Part shown: piece by piece, positions 9,401-16,359 of the stretch
Numbering within the stretch: position 1 is the first letter of the stretch
Layout: each line of letters starts with the position of its first letter
From: an uncultured Bacteroidales bacterium
GTDB taxonomy: Bacteria > Bacteroidota > Bacteroidia > Bacteroidales > UBA932
NCBI GenBank assembly: GCA_944326315.1
Contig: CALVDP010000011.1
Coordinates: 1-52,762, forward strand
DNA length: 52,762 nucleotides
Reading direction: 5' to 3'
Program-made: the position numbers and the translations under genes
The notes under the pieces: generated by a model
What the model was told of the DNA's origin: nothing
The model's input: only the letters and a program-made list of their open reading frames with translations
Databases searched by the model: none

Positions 9401-11003
9401 TGCCTTCATCCTCGGTATGCTGCCTCTCGTATTTGCAAGCGGTCCGGGCTCGGCAAGCCGTCAGAATATAGGTACTGGCGTCTTCTTCGGTATGATAGTG
9501 GCGATTGCTGTCGGAATAGTGTTCGTGCCGTTCTTCTTTGTCCAGATCTATAAGTTCAGAAAGAAAATGTCAGAAAGGAAAAAGAAACACTCGGGAAGAA
9601 ATGCCGCTATGGTTGCAGCTGCCCTGCTTGTAGCCGGTACTGCAGGCGTATCATGTTCTCCTGCCAAGCATTGCGCCGCACCTGACCTGGATATGCCGGA
9701 GACTTTTTCAGAGGCAGTCGGTACAGATACATTGACATGGGCGGATGTCGAATGGTGGAAGATATATCCCGATACCACTCTTCATTCTCTTATCAGGGAT
9801 GCACTTGAATACAACAAGGACATACTTGTGGCTGCGGAACGTCTCCGCGAGATGGAGTACAGATACAGGATACAGCGGTCGGAACTCTGGCCTTCGATAT
9901 CTGCAAGGGTCTACGGCGAGAACGAGCATACGAACTATACCGGCAAGGATCCGGCAGAAGATCCTGTGGTGAGTGTGCTGGGACGGTTTTCGTGGGAGAT
10001 AGACCTGTGGGGCCATCTCAGGTGGGCAAGCAAGGAAAGGCTTGCAGAGTATTTTGCAAGTGTAGAGGCCCAGCGGGCTTTGAAGATATCCCTTATAGCG
10101 GAGGTGGCGACAGCATATTTTGACCTGCAGGCCCTTGACAACGAACTTCTTATCGTCAAGAGAACCTTGCAGACGAGAGACGAGGGTGTCCAGAAAGCCA
10201 AGATCAGGCTTGATGGCGGGCTCACTTCGGATATCCCGTACCAGCAGGCTCTTGTGGAACGGGCCACTACTGCAGCGCTTGTCCCTGAACTGGAGAGAGA
10301 GGTGGCGATGAAAGAGAGTGAACTGGCTTTCCTGACAGGCTCTTACCCGAAACATATCGACAGGTCCAGGATTCCGCTTGAACTGTCCTACAGAAAGGAG
10401 ATTCCCGTAGGGGTTCCTTCACAGCTCCTTACGAGAAGACCGGATCTGCGTCAGGCGGAACAGGAGCTGCGGGCTGCCGAAGCTGCGGTGGGAGTCGCCC
10501 AGGCTGACCGTTTCCCGACATTTACCATTTCTTTCAACGGAGGTACGGAGACCAGCACGCTTGAGAACATAATCAAGGCACCGTACTATTACATATTGGG
10601 GAACCTTGCTTCGCCTATATTCGAGTTCGGAAAGCGAAAAGCCACCTTCAAGGCTGCAATCGCACAGTACAACCAGGCAAGACTGAATTATGAAAAGGAT
10701 GTCATGCAGGCTTTCAAGGAGGTCTACGATGCCATAGTCAGCTATCATTCCGCCGTGAAGAATACAAGCCTCAAATTCGACCTGCAGGAGGCATCCAAAC
10801 AGTATGTGTCACTGGCCAACCTCCAGTATATCAACGGGGCCATCAGTTATATGGATGTGCTTGACGCACAAAGGGCCTATTTCAGCTCGCAGGTGGAGCT
10901 GAGCAACGCAATCATGCAGGAATACAGGGTGCTTGTCGACCTGTACAAGGCACTTGGCGGAGGCTGGCAGGATACTCAGGAAACTGACCGGGTATCTGAA
11001 TGA
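6480..11003 (+). CDS. RND efflux pump fused to a TolC/NodT-type outer-membrane lipoprotein
   Basis: One uninterrupted ORF of 1507 residues. Residues 1-1029 are a complete HAE-1/AcrB-type pump: N-terminal 'MKSDFFIDRPVFSTVISVII', proton-relay aspartates D408-D409 in 'GIVVDDAIVVVEN', the TM10 lysine K935 in 'GLVAKNAILIVEFA', and 12 hydrophobic segments. Residue 1030 is a Met that starts a second signal sequence ('MSERKKKHSGRNAAMVAAAL', then a lipobox ending GVSC with C1059). From 1060 to 1507 there is a full outer-membrane factor ('LLTRRPDLRQAEQELRAAEA', 'SPIFEFGKRKATF'). A pump C terminus in the cytoplasm followed by a lipoprotein signal implies a polyprotein cut by signal peptidase II, internal initiation at 9567, or a fused gene. 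Substrates cannot be inferred. Confidence 0.9.
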   Translation: MKSDFFIDRPVFSTVISVIIVLVGLIGLTLLPVDQYPDIVPPVVNVSASYPGASAQTVAQAVATPIEQELNGTPGMLYMESTNSNSGSFSATITFDISTNPDLAAVEVQNRVKQAEARLPQEVVQNGISVEKEASSRLMTVTILSDDPKFDEIYLSNYATLNVLDMLRRVPGVGRVSNVGSRYYAMQIWVQPDKLASMGLTVQDLQRALRDQNRESAAGVLGQQPIEGVDVTIPITATGRLSSVSQFENIVVRAGSDGSIIRMKDVARVSLEAQSYNTESGINGGNAAVMYVYMLPGANAVEVADNVKATLAEISKSFPEGITYDIPFDMTTYISESIHEVYKTLFEALFLVILVVFLSLQSWRATLIPAIAVPISLVGTFGIMLIFGFSLNMMTLLGLVLAIGIVVDDAIVVVENVERIMEEEHLSPYEATKKAMSGIGGALIATSLVLCAVFVPVSFLSGITGQLFRQFTITIAVSVIISTVVALTLSPVMCSKFLKPARKDEKKNIIFRKINEGLAAGNNFYARMIRFTFHNSRRTLAVFGASIVAIVIFARLVPQSFMPKEDQGYFTVELELPVGATLERTRIVTERAMDFLMRQPDVQYVLNVTGSSPRIGTSQSNSQLTVILKPWEERKESDINKTMALIRDSLSCYPESKVYLSTPPVIPGLGTSGGFSMVLEARGDAQYEDLQRAVDTLMFYAGQRKELTGLSANMQRDIPQLFFDADRNKIQMIGVPLSDVFSTLRAFTGSIYVNDFNMFNRVYRVYIQAEAPYREHKDNLNLFFVRSSNGTMVPVNALGNTYYTTGPGSIKRFNMYYSATVTGEAAHGYSSGQAMDILEETARQHLPSNIGIEWSGLSYQEKKESGKTGLVLGLALLFVFLFLAAQYESWSVPVAVILSLPVAIAGAYLGVWVLGYESNVYFQIGLVMLVGLVAKNAILIVEFAKNEVEKGRPLEEAALEAFHLRFRPIVMTSLAFILGMLPLVFASGPGSASRQNIGTGVFFGMIVAIAVGIVFVPFFFVQIYKFRKKMSERKKKHSGRNAAMVAAALLVAGTAGVSCSPAKHCAAPDLDMPETFSEAVGTDTLTWADVEWWKIYPDTTLHSLIRDALEYNKDILVAAERLREMEYRYRIQRSELWPSISARVYGENEHTNYTGKDPAEDPVVSVLGRFSWEIDLWGHLRWASKERLAEYFASVEAQRALKISLIAEVATAYFDLQALDNELLIVKRTLQTRDEGVQKAKIRLDGGLTSDIPYQQALVERATTAALVPELEREVAMKESELAFLTGSYPKHIDRSRIPLELSYRKEIPVGVPSQLLTRRPDLRQAEQELRAAEAAVGVAQADRFPTFTISFNGGTETSTLENIIKAPYYYILGNLASPIFEFGKRKATFKAAIAQYNQARLNYEKDVMQAFKEVYDAIVSYHSAVKNTSLKFDLQEASKQYVSLANLQYINGAISYMDVLDAQRAYFSSQVELSNAIMQEYRVLVDLYKALGGGWQDTQETDRVSE

Positions 11004-11065
11004 TCGGGTATCTGAATGATCGGGCTTCTGAATGACCGGGTATCTGAATGACCGGGCTTTTGACG
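10986..11065 (+). repeat. Five 16-bp tandem repeats over the stop codon of the RND-OMF gene
   Basis: The units begin at 10986, 11002, 11018, 11034 and 11050. The consensus is GAYCGGGTATCTGAAT, with GCTTC for GTATC in unit three; the fifth unit is degenerate. The first unit encodes the last residues of the protein and the TGA stop spans its junction with unit two, so the copies downstream are untranslated. Slippage during replication is the likely origin. Confidence 0.9.
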
Positions 11066-11123
11066 GCAGGTTCTGATTTCACTCTCCGGACAATGACAGC
11101 AGCCATCCGGTGATGTCTTACAA

Positions 11124-11182
11124 TAACGTCAGTTCGACGGAATCTCTGATATTGAACAGAATAATTCGTCGAACTGACGTTA
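11124..11182 (+). repeat. Family B palindromic element, copy 1 (59 bp)
   Basis: Perfect 16-base inverted arms TAACGTCAGTTCGACG and its complement enclose a 27-base loop starting GAATCTCTGA. It lies between the convergent RND-OMF and sugar-locus genes. A second copy in opposite orientation is at 51819-51877, with identical arms and 25 of 27 loop bases matching. No T-tract follows, so it is not a standard terminator. The rest of 11004-11241 holds only the tandem repeat and AT-rich DNA. Confidence 0.9.
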
Positions 11183-11241
11183 ACTTAGAATTCGCCCCTA
11201 TACATATCAAAATAGCTTCTCTATGCAGACAAATATTACAA

Positions 11242-13092
11242 CTATAAACTAAAGTTTTGATCTGTAGAATCCTTTGATTTGAATTGCTCCATATCGAATG
11301 GTTCTCCGGCAATTTGCAAAATTCTTTTCACGATGGCAAGTCGCGATCCGATATTGAAGTACGGTATAGCACTTTCTGACATGGCGCTGTTTTCCTCAGA
11401 ACGGTTCACGCCTTTTTCATAGCCGAATCCTCCTTCACACATACCGACTCCTGTATATCCGTCTTTGCCGATAAAATCTTTCCATGGGGCTTCACTGCCA
11501 GCTATTACAAGATTCATTGCCTTTCCACTTTCCTGCAATTTGAGTAATTCCGTCCTCGCCTGCTCTGTGATTTCCCCTGATATAGATGAAAATTCACTTG
11601 CCAGTAATCCATATCCATATCCTCCGCATTCCTTTACTACATAATACTTCAACTCGGAGTATGGTATATCATCAAAGTTCCTGTGCATAGGACAAAAGGA
11701 GATGCTGTATTCGAATTGTTTGTCATATTTGGCATACGTGGTGTTGCTATATCCGATATCTGCATTTACTATAATGACTACTGACGTATTCGCAAAGTCT
11801 GAATCCTCAAATTCAGGGAAAGATTCTTTCAGTAAAGCGGCTACGCTATTCTGATCGCAGGCAAATTGTTTGTTGTCATTATCATACTCCGTCCTGAATA
11901 CGGTACTTTCGACATCTGCTATACCTTTTACAGATGCATACGGACAAATACTGTACACATTGAAATATTCCTTGTATGTTTTATATGGCTCGACACCGAA
12001 CAATGTTTCATAAGCCTCGCTAACTGCGCGATCGTAAATACCGTCAGTCTTATAGTCACTTTGAAGAAAACCTTCTCCGACAAATACTATATTGGATGCC
12101 TGTGGCTTAGCAGATTCCTGAATCTTTTTAAGTTCACCGTCTCCATATATATCTTTCTTTCCTGTTTCAAAACTGAAAACAGGGCTCTCAACTCCGGCAG
12201 CGACAACCTTCCATTGATATGCTGTATTTTCTGAAAGACTTTTTGTCATCGTATATGAATCTTCATCAGATGTGGTGAATTCTTTCCAAGTAGCACCATT
12301 ATCATCCGATATCATAATTTTATATAGTGTCTCCACACCAAGCATAGGAACCCACTTGAATGTAGGACAACAAGATATATTTGCAGAATTATCCTGAGGG
12401 AGGACTTGTAAAGGAGTTGACGGAGTTAACTTGACCGTAGGATAGGATGCAAAAATATCAAAATCTATTTTATTCGGATTGAAATAACTTATCGTCTTGA
12501 AGCTTTCCCCTTCATAATCAGGAATTTGTATAATCAGATCATCCGTTGCTTCCATTTTTATTTTCACGCTGTCCGGACTCGTCGCAGATTTATATATCAC
12601 CTCCTGGTAGATAAATGAAGTGTCAGCAGACTGATAGAATTCTATTTCAATACCTTCAGAGACCGGAGTTACCTTTTTTATAAGACGGTCCTGCAAGGTG
12701 CTTCTATAATATTCTCCATAAACCTCTCCGGGAACATCGGTCTTCAGTGAACGGTTACCGTCAATTTCGCTCGCATATAGAGAAAACACATAACTACCTT
12801 CTGCCAAAGGTTCGATTACAAGTGTTGTATCACTCTCGTTTTCAATCAGTTTTTCGAATGTCCCCGTACCATTGGACCATTCAACAATAATTTTCTCGGT
12901 TCTAGGATCAGTCAGTTTGTCCCAACTTATCCTTACTCTTTGTTCACCAGGATATACAATCGGATTACGAATCATCCCCAAATAGACTTTGTCGTCTTCA
13001 GTAAATTCCCGGTAAGTCTCATCCATATGACCGCAGCCTGAAAGAAGCAGCGGCATCAGAATGGAAAGAAATATCATAAATTTATTCTTCAT
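11242..13092 (-). CDS. Surface lipoprotein with DUF4998-like N terminus and inactive M64 peptidase-like domain
   Basis: A 616-residue lipoprotein: signal peptide with lipobox 'LLSGC' (C20), then 'GHMDETYREF', as in DUF4998-type proteins of SusE position. Residues ~30-110 and ~230-320 look like fibronectin-like modules ('RVRISWDKL', 'YQWKVVAAG'). From about 335 ('NIVFVGEGFLQSDYKTDG') the sequence follows the M64/IgA-peptidase fold. The metal site, HExxH...G-L-x-D-E-Y in active members, reads 'VKECGGYGYGLLASEF' at 485-500. Both zinc histidines are replaced (K487, G491), while E488 remains. It should therefore not be a peptidase; a binding role on the cell surface is inferred. It is the last gene of the SusCD operon. 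Confidence 0.78.
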   Translation of the reverse strand: MKNKFMIFLSILMPLLLSGCGHMDETYREFTEDDKVYLGMIRNPIVYPGEQRVRISWDKLTDPRTEKIIVEWSNGTGTFEKLIENESDTTLVIEPLAEGSYVFSLYASEIDGNRSLKTDVPGEVYGEYYRSTLQDRLIKKVTPVSEGIEIEFYQSADTSFIYQEVIYKSATSPDSVKIKMEATDDLIIQIPDYEGESFKTISYFNPNKIDFDIFASYPTVKLTPSTPLQVLPQDNSANISCCPTFKWVPMLGVETLYKIMISDDNGATWKEFTTSDEDSYTMTKSLSENTAYQWKVVAAGVESPVFSFETGKKDIYGDGELKKIQESAKPQASNIVFVGEGFLQSDYKTDGIYDRAVSEAYETLFGVEPYKTYKEYFNVYSICPYASVKGIADVESTVFRTEYDNDNKQFACDQNSVAALLKESFPEFEDSDFANTSVVIIVNADIGYSNTTYAKYDKQFEYSISFCPMHRNFDDIPYSELKYYVVKECGGYGYGLLASEFSSISGEITEQARTELLKLQESGKAMNLVIAGSEAPWKDFIGKDGYTGVGMCEGGFGYEKGVNRSEENSAMSESAIPYFNIGSRLAIVKRILQIAGEPFDMEQFKSKDSTDQNFSL

Positions 13093-13115
13093 ATGCTAAA
13101 TTTTGAAATATGGAT

Positions 13116-14408
13116 TCATTCAATATATTCTCCGTAAACATCTATCTCTGCAATACATACAAACTTGTTTGTTGTAAGCCACACTTCCTTTGTCCAAAGC
13201 CTAAGGTACCGCACGGAAGGTGCGTCCGTCGATATTTCATAAGTATGACCGTTTGCTTCCACAAACTCTTTATCAAGTTCCGTTACTTCAGCCAGTTCAG
13301 TCGCTCCTGAAGGCGGAATACAAATAAAGTCTCCCAGCAAGCTCCATGAATTGTCTGGAACCGTAACACCGTTCTCGGTTGTAACTCCAATAGGAGAGGG
13401 CTTGTTTGAACCATAGAAAGCTATGCTCTTGGGGAATGAATGACCGTAGTTGGACGTTCCGTTCTTCCTTGGCCACAATACAATTCTGGACAACTTGCAT
13501 TCTCTGCCCAAATCAATGGTAATTCCCTGAGGCAGGCCGCTTGTACTAGGTGAAAAATATGTATTGGCATTATTTCCAATTATTCCATCATACAGTCCAT
13601 GAACACCGTTCGTTGGATTTACCTGAGTTTTGTGCTGGGCCCAGACATCACCTGGCAATGGAACACCATAGTTAGGATGCGGCTTGTCATAATATCTTTC
13701 TGCCGGATATGGAGAAAACTTGGATTTGTCCATTTCCTGTTCATAATAAGGCGTATGGGTTGCAAATATCGTATCCGCCCGGTTTTCATACCTGTCCTTG
13801 ATTATGAATCCGAATTCTGTCCTTTCAGATTCCAGACCTCGTATTGAATATTCAGTATACGTGCTGGCGCTGTTAAACTGCGATATCTGCTCCCAATCAA
13901 CGTCCGTTTCCTTTTTACGAATAGTACTTACCTCCAGCTCGGTAGCTGCGGGATTGTCATAAGTTATCTTGATCCCTCCGAAAATTTCCGATGATTTGAA
14001 CGTCTGGTATGCAACCATATATGGTGGAGTTTCCGGCTTTACTATGACATGCTGCGGAGAAGAATACTTTTCCTTCCTGTTTACACTATAGACGGCAATA
14101 TCATATTCCCTGTCAGTGGAAAAGCCCTTTATAGTAAGCGAATCGACAAAAATTGAAGACTTTACTTCCTTTTCATCTATTCCATTCGGACAATATTTCG
14201 CCGCGACACACTTGAGATTGTCATCATCAGGCAAATCATAATAAATTGTAACGCCACCATTGAAAGAGCGCACACTCCGGACGGTCACAGGTGCAGAAAT
14301 CTCGTCTGAACCGCCTATCGGCTCTCTGAATTCAACCGGACCGCAGGCTGAAGCCAAACATAAAACGATTCCGGAATATAATATTCTCAATGTTCTTATA
14401 GTTCTCAT
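13116..14408 (-). CDS. Surface glycan-binding lipoprotein, DUF4959/DUF5126/DUF5000 type
   Basis: A 430-residue outer-surface lipoprotein in the SusE-like position after SusD. The signal peptide ends in lipobox 'LASAC' (C22), which selects ATG 14408 over the upstream ATG 14426, since the latter would overlap susD and lengthen the signal. Then come a DUF4959-like module ('VRSFNGGVTIYYDLPDDDN'), a second fibronectin-like module ('FGGIKITYDNPAATELEV'), and a C-terminal F5/8-type C (DUF5000-like) carbohydrate-binding domain ('GITIDLGRECKLSRIVLWPR', 'VRYLRLWTKEVW', ending 'EIDVYGEY'). Family members capture glycan at the cell surface for SusCD. It is translated 11 bases after susD. Confidence 0.85.
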   Translation of the reverse strand: MRTIRTLRILYSGIVLCLASACGPVEFREPIGGSDEISAPVTVRSVRSFNGGVTIYYDLPDDDNLKCVAAKYCPNGIDEKEVKSSIFVDSLTIKGFSTDREYDIAVYSVNRKEKYSSPQHVIVKPETPPYMVAYQTFKSSEIFGGIKITYDNPAATELEVSTIRKKETDVDWEQISQFNSASTYTEYSIRGLESERTEFGFIIKDRYENRADTIFATHTPYYEQEMDKSKFSPYPAERYYDKPHPNYGVPLPGDVWAQHKTQVNPTNGVHGLYDGIIGNNANTYFSPSTSGLPQGITIDLGRECKLSRIVLWPRKNGTSNYGHSFPKSIAFYGSNKPSPIGVTTENGVTVPDNSWSLLGDFICIPPSGATELAEVTELDKEFVEANGHTYEISTDAPSVRYLRLWTKEVWLTTNKFVCIAEIDVYGEYIE

Positions 14409-14419
14409 GTCTTCAATAT

Positions 14420-16357
14420 TTACCAACCATAGTTTTGAATAAGATTCCTGTTGTCGAGAATTTCACTTTTCGCAATCGGGAAGAAATAATCTTTTACGCC
14501 AAACGTAGGTTTATATATAGCGGTCTCCTTATAATATAAATTAGGATCTGACTCCATTATGCTCCACCCTCTCATAGGCTTGTTCATTTCAACAACGAGC
14601 TTCTTCCATCGCCTCAGGTCCCAGAAACGTTTTCCTTCAAACATCAGTTCTATGGTACGCTCTCTCTGGATTATTTCTCTACGTCCGCTTTGCGTCATAT
14701 ATTTCTGAGGATTTGTTGAGAAGTTGCTCCAGCATTCCACAACTCCGCCAAGCCCGGCTCTTTCTCTGACTAAATCGACATATTCCATAACAGTTTCCAG
14801 ATCCTCCCCTGCCTCATTCAACGCTTCCGCATACAACAGATACAAATCCGTAAGCCTGATAAGTGGGAAAGGATAGGCCACCGCCCCTGAGCTAATTGTG
14901 GACTCAAGATTTGACTTGTAATTGACAAGTTTCTTCGGAACGTACCCGGTGTGGTTCATGGAACCGATAGTAGGCGTAAAGCAATGTCCATCATATCTCC
15001 AGCAAACAACATAGTGCTTGTTCTTGCCATTTTCCAGCTTTTTGACATTACTCCTTTCTTCCTCAGTTTTGTTGTAGGCATACCATCTTGCTCCGTCAAA
15101 ACCCAGGCTTGCATAAAAACGATTTTCTCTGTTAAGATGAAGCCGTATCGTTTCATAGCCTGAAATAAGCCTGTTGTCATATGATGAAGGAATCCGGACT
15201 ACCTCATTCTTTCTTGAATAATCCCATGACAAATCTTCTTCAATCGGCACTCCGTTCTCTGAATAGAACAGTTCAGCCATTTTCAGATTCACTTCCTGAA
15301 TACCTCTCCACTGCACTGCATTCACTGAGTACTCGGACAATCCTCGCGGCACACTGTAGCCCTGAAGGTTTTTCATTGCAGTATTTGAATTGGCCCAGAT
15401 TATTTCAGAATTCCACGGCTCGTTGAATGCACTCCTCAATGACACCTCCGCAAACGTTTCATCATCGGAGGAGATGGCAGTCCTGTCCATGCGGTAAAGC
15501 TTTCTTCCCAGCCCCTCGCTGAAGTCAATTGCCTCCTTGCAGGCTTTCGCAGCCTCTTTCCAGCGAAGTACCTTTTCTTCTTCAGTCTTGACAGGGTTGA
15601 ATATCTCCCTGTTAAGATTGTCCCTATACTCAACATAATCCGTATTCCCGTTATAGAGCGGCGAAGCCCAATAAACATACACATAGGCTTTGAGAGCATA
15701 TGCTATTTCCTGTGTGATACGTCCCATTTCACGCTGGGTGTCCAGTATCTCATTTGGCAAGGCATTGCTTTTGATTATCTCATCAAGCAGGTTAATCACA
15801 TACGAAAAGCAGTCATCAAGGTAGTCCCGGTATACCTTAACCTCTTCAGGAGAAGAGCCTACCGGAATATTATAGTCCTTTATAGGCACCGGACCATACA
15901 TCCTGATAGCATAAAAATGATAATAAGCCTTAAGGAACTTAACCTCGGCGATCCATCTGTTCCTTTCCTCCTCTGCCATTCCCGGTACAATATGGATATT
16001 CTCAAGAAATATGTTGCAAGTACTTACAGCCTGCCACATGGATCCCCAACAGGCATACATTGGTGTTCCCGAAGCAGACTGCTCGCCATGCACGAATTTC
16101 CATGGAGCGGCGCTGAGGTCAGTATCCCTATTCAATGCGTATTCATCAGTACACAGTATTGACGGGTCCGCTCCTACAGAACCGTGATTAGGCATAAAAG
16201 AATAACAGGTGAACAAATACTTTTCAGCCTGATTACGTGTCGTGAATGCGTCTTCTATTGTAGCAATGCTGTCCGGCACAATGTCCAGAAAACTGCATGA
16301 CACAATAAATGGCATTATTGCGAATAATATCAAGTTTGATTTTGTTGTCTTTCTCAT
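14420..16357 (-). CDS. susD: SusD/RagB-family glycan-binding lipoprotein
   Basis: A 645-residue outer-membrane lipoprotein, lipobox 'FIVSC' (C21), followed by 'FLDIVPDSIATIEDAFTTRN', the classic SusD opening. The TPR-rich core follows ('RWIAEVKFLKAYYHFYAI') and the C-terminal RagB/SusD domain ends '...LDNRNLIQNYGW' after the conserved 'RRWKKLV' region. It forms the lid of the SusC transporter and delivers oligosaccharides. It lies two bases after susC, so is translationally linked. It is longer than archetypal SusD (about 550 residues), as is common for complex-glycan loci. Confidence 0.96.
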   Translation of the reverse strand: MRKTTKSNLILFAIMPFIVSCSFLDIVPDSIATIEDAFTTRNQAEKYLFTCYSFMPNHGSVGADPSILCTDEYALNRDTDLSAAPWKFVHGEQSASGTPMYACWGSMWQAVSTCNIFLENIHIVPGMAEEERNRWIAEVKFLKAYYHFYAIRMYGPVPIKDYNIPVGSSPEEVKVYRDYLDDCFSYVINLLDEIIKSNALPNEILDTQREMGRITQEIAYALKAYVYVYWASPLYNGNTDYVEYRDNLNREIFNPVKTEEEKVLRWKEAAKACKEAIDFSEGLGRKLYRMDRTAISSDDETFAEVSLRSAFNEPWNSEIIWANSNTAMKNLQGYSVPRGLSEYSVNAVQWRGIQEVNLKMAELFYSENGVPIEEDLSWDYSRKNEVVRIPSSYDNRLISGYETIRLHLNRENRFYASLGFDGARWYAYNKTEEERSNVKKLENGKNKHYVVCWRYDGHCFTPTIGSMNHTGYVPKKLVNYKSNLESTISSGAVAYPFPLIRLTDLYLLYAEALNEAGEDLETVMEYVDLVRERAGLGGVVECWSNFSTNPQKYMTQSGRREIIQRERTIELMFEGKRFWDLRRWKKLVVEMNKPMRGWSIMESDPNLYYKETAIYKPTFGVKDYFFPIAKSEILDNRNLIQNYGW

Positions 16358-16359
16358 AG

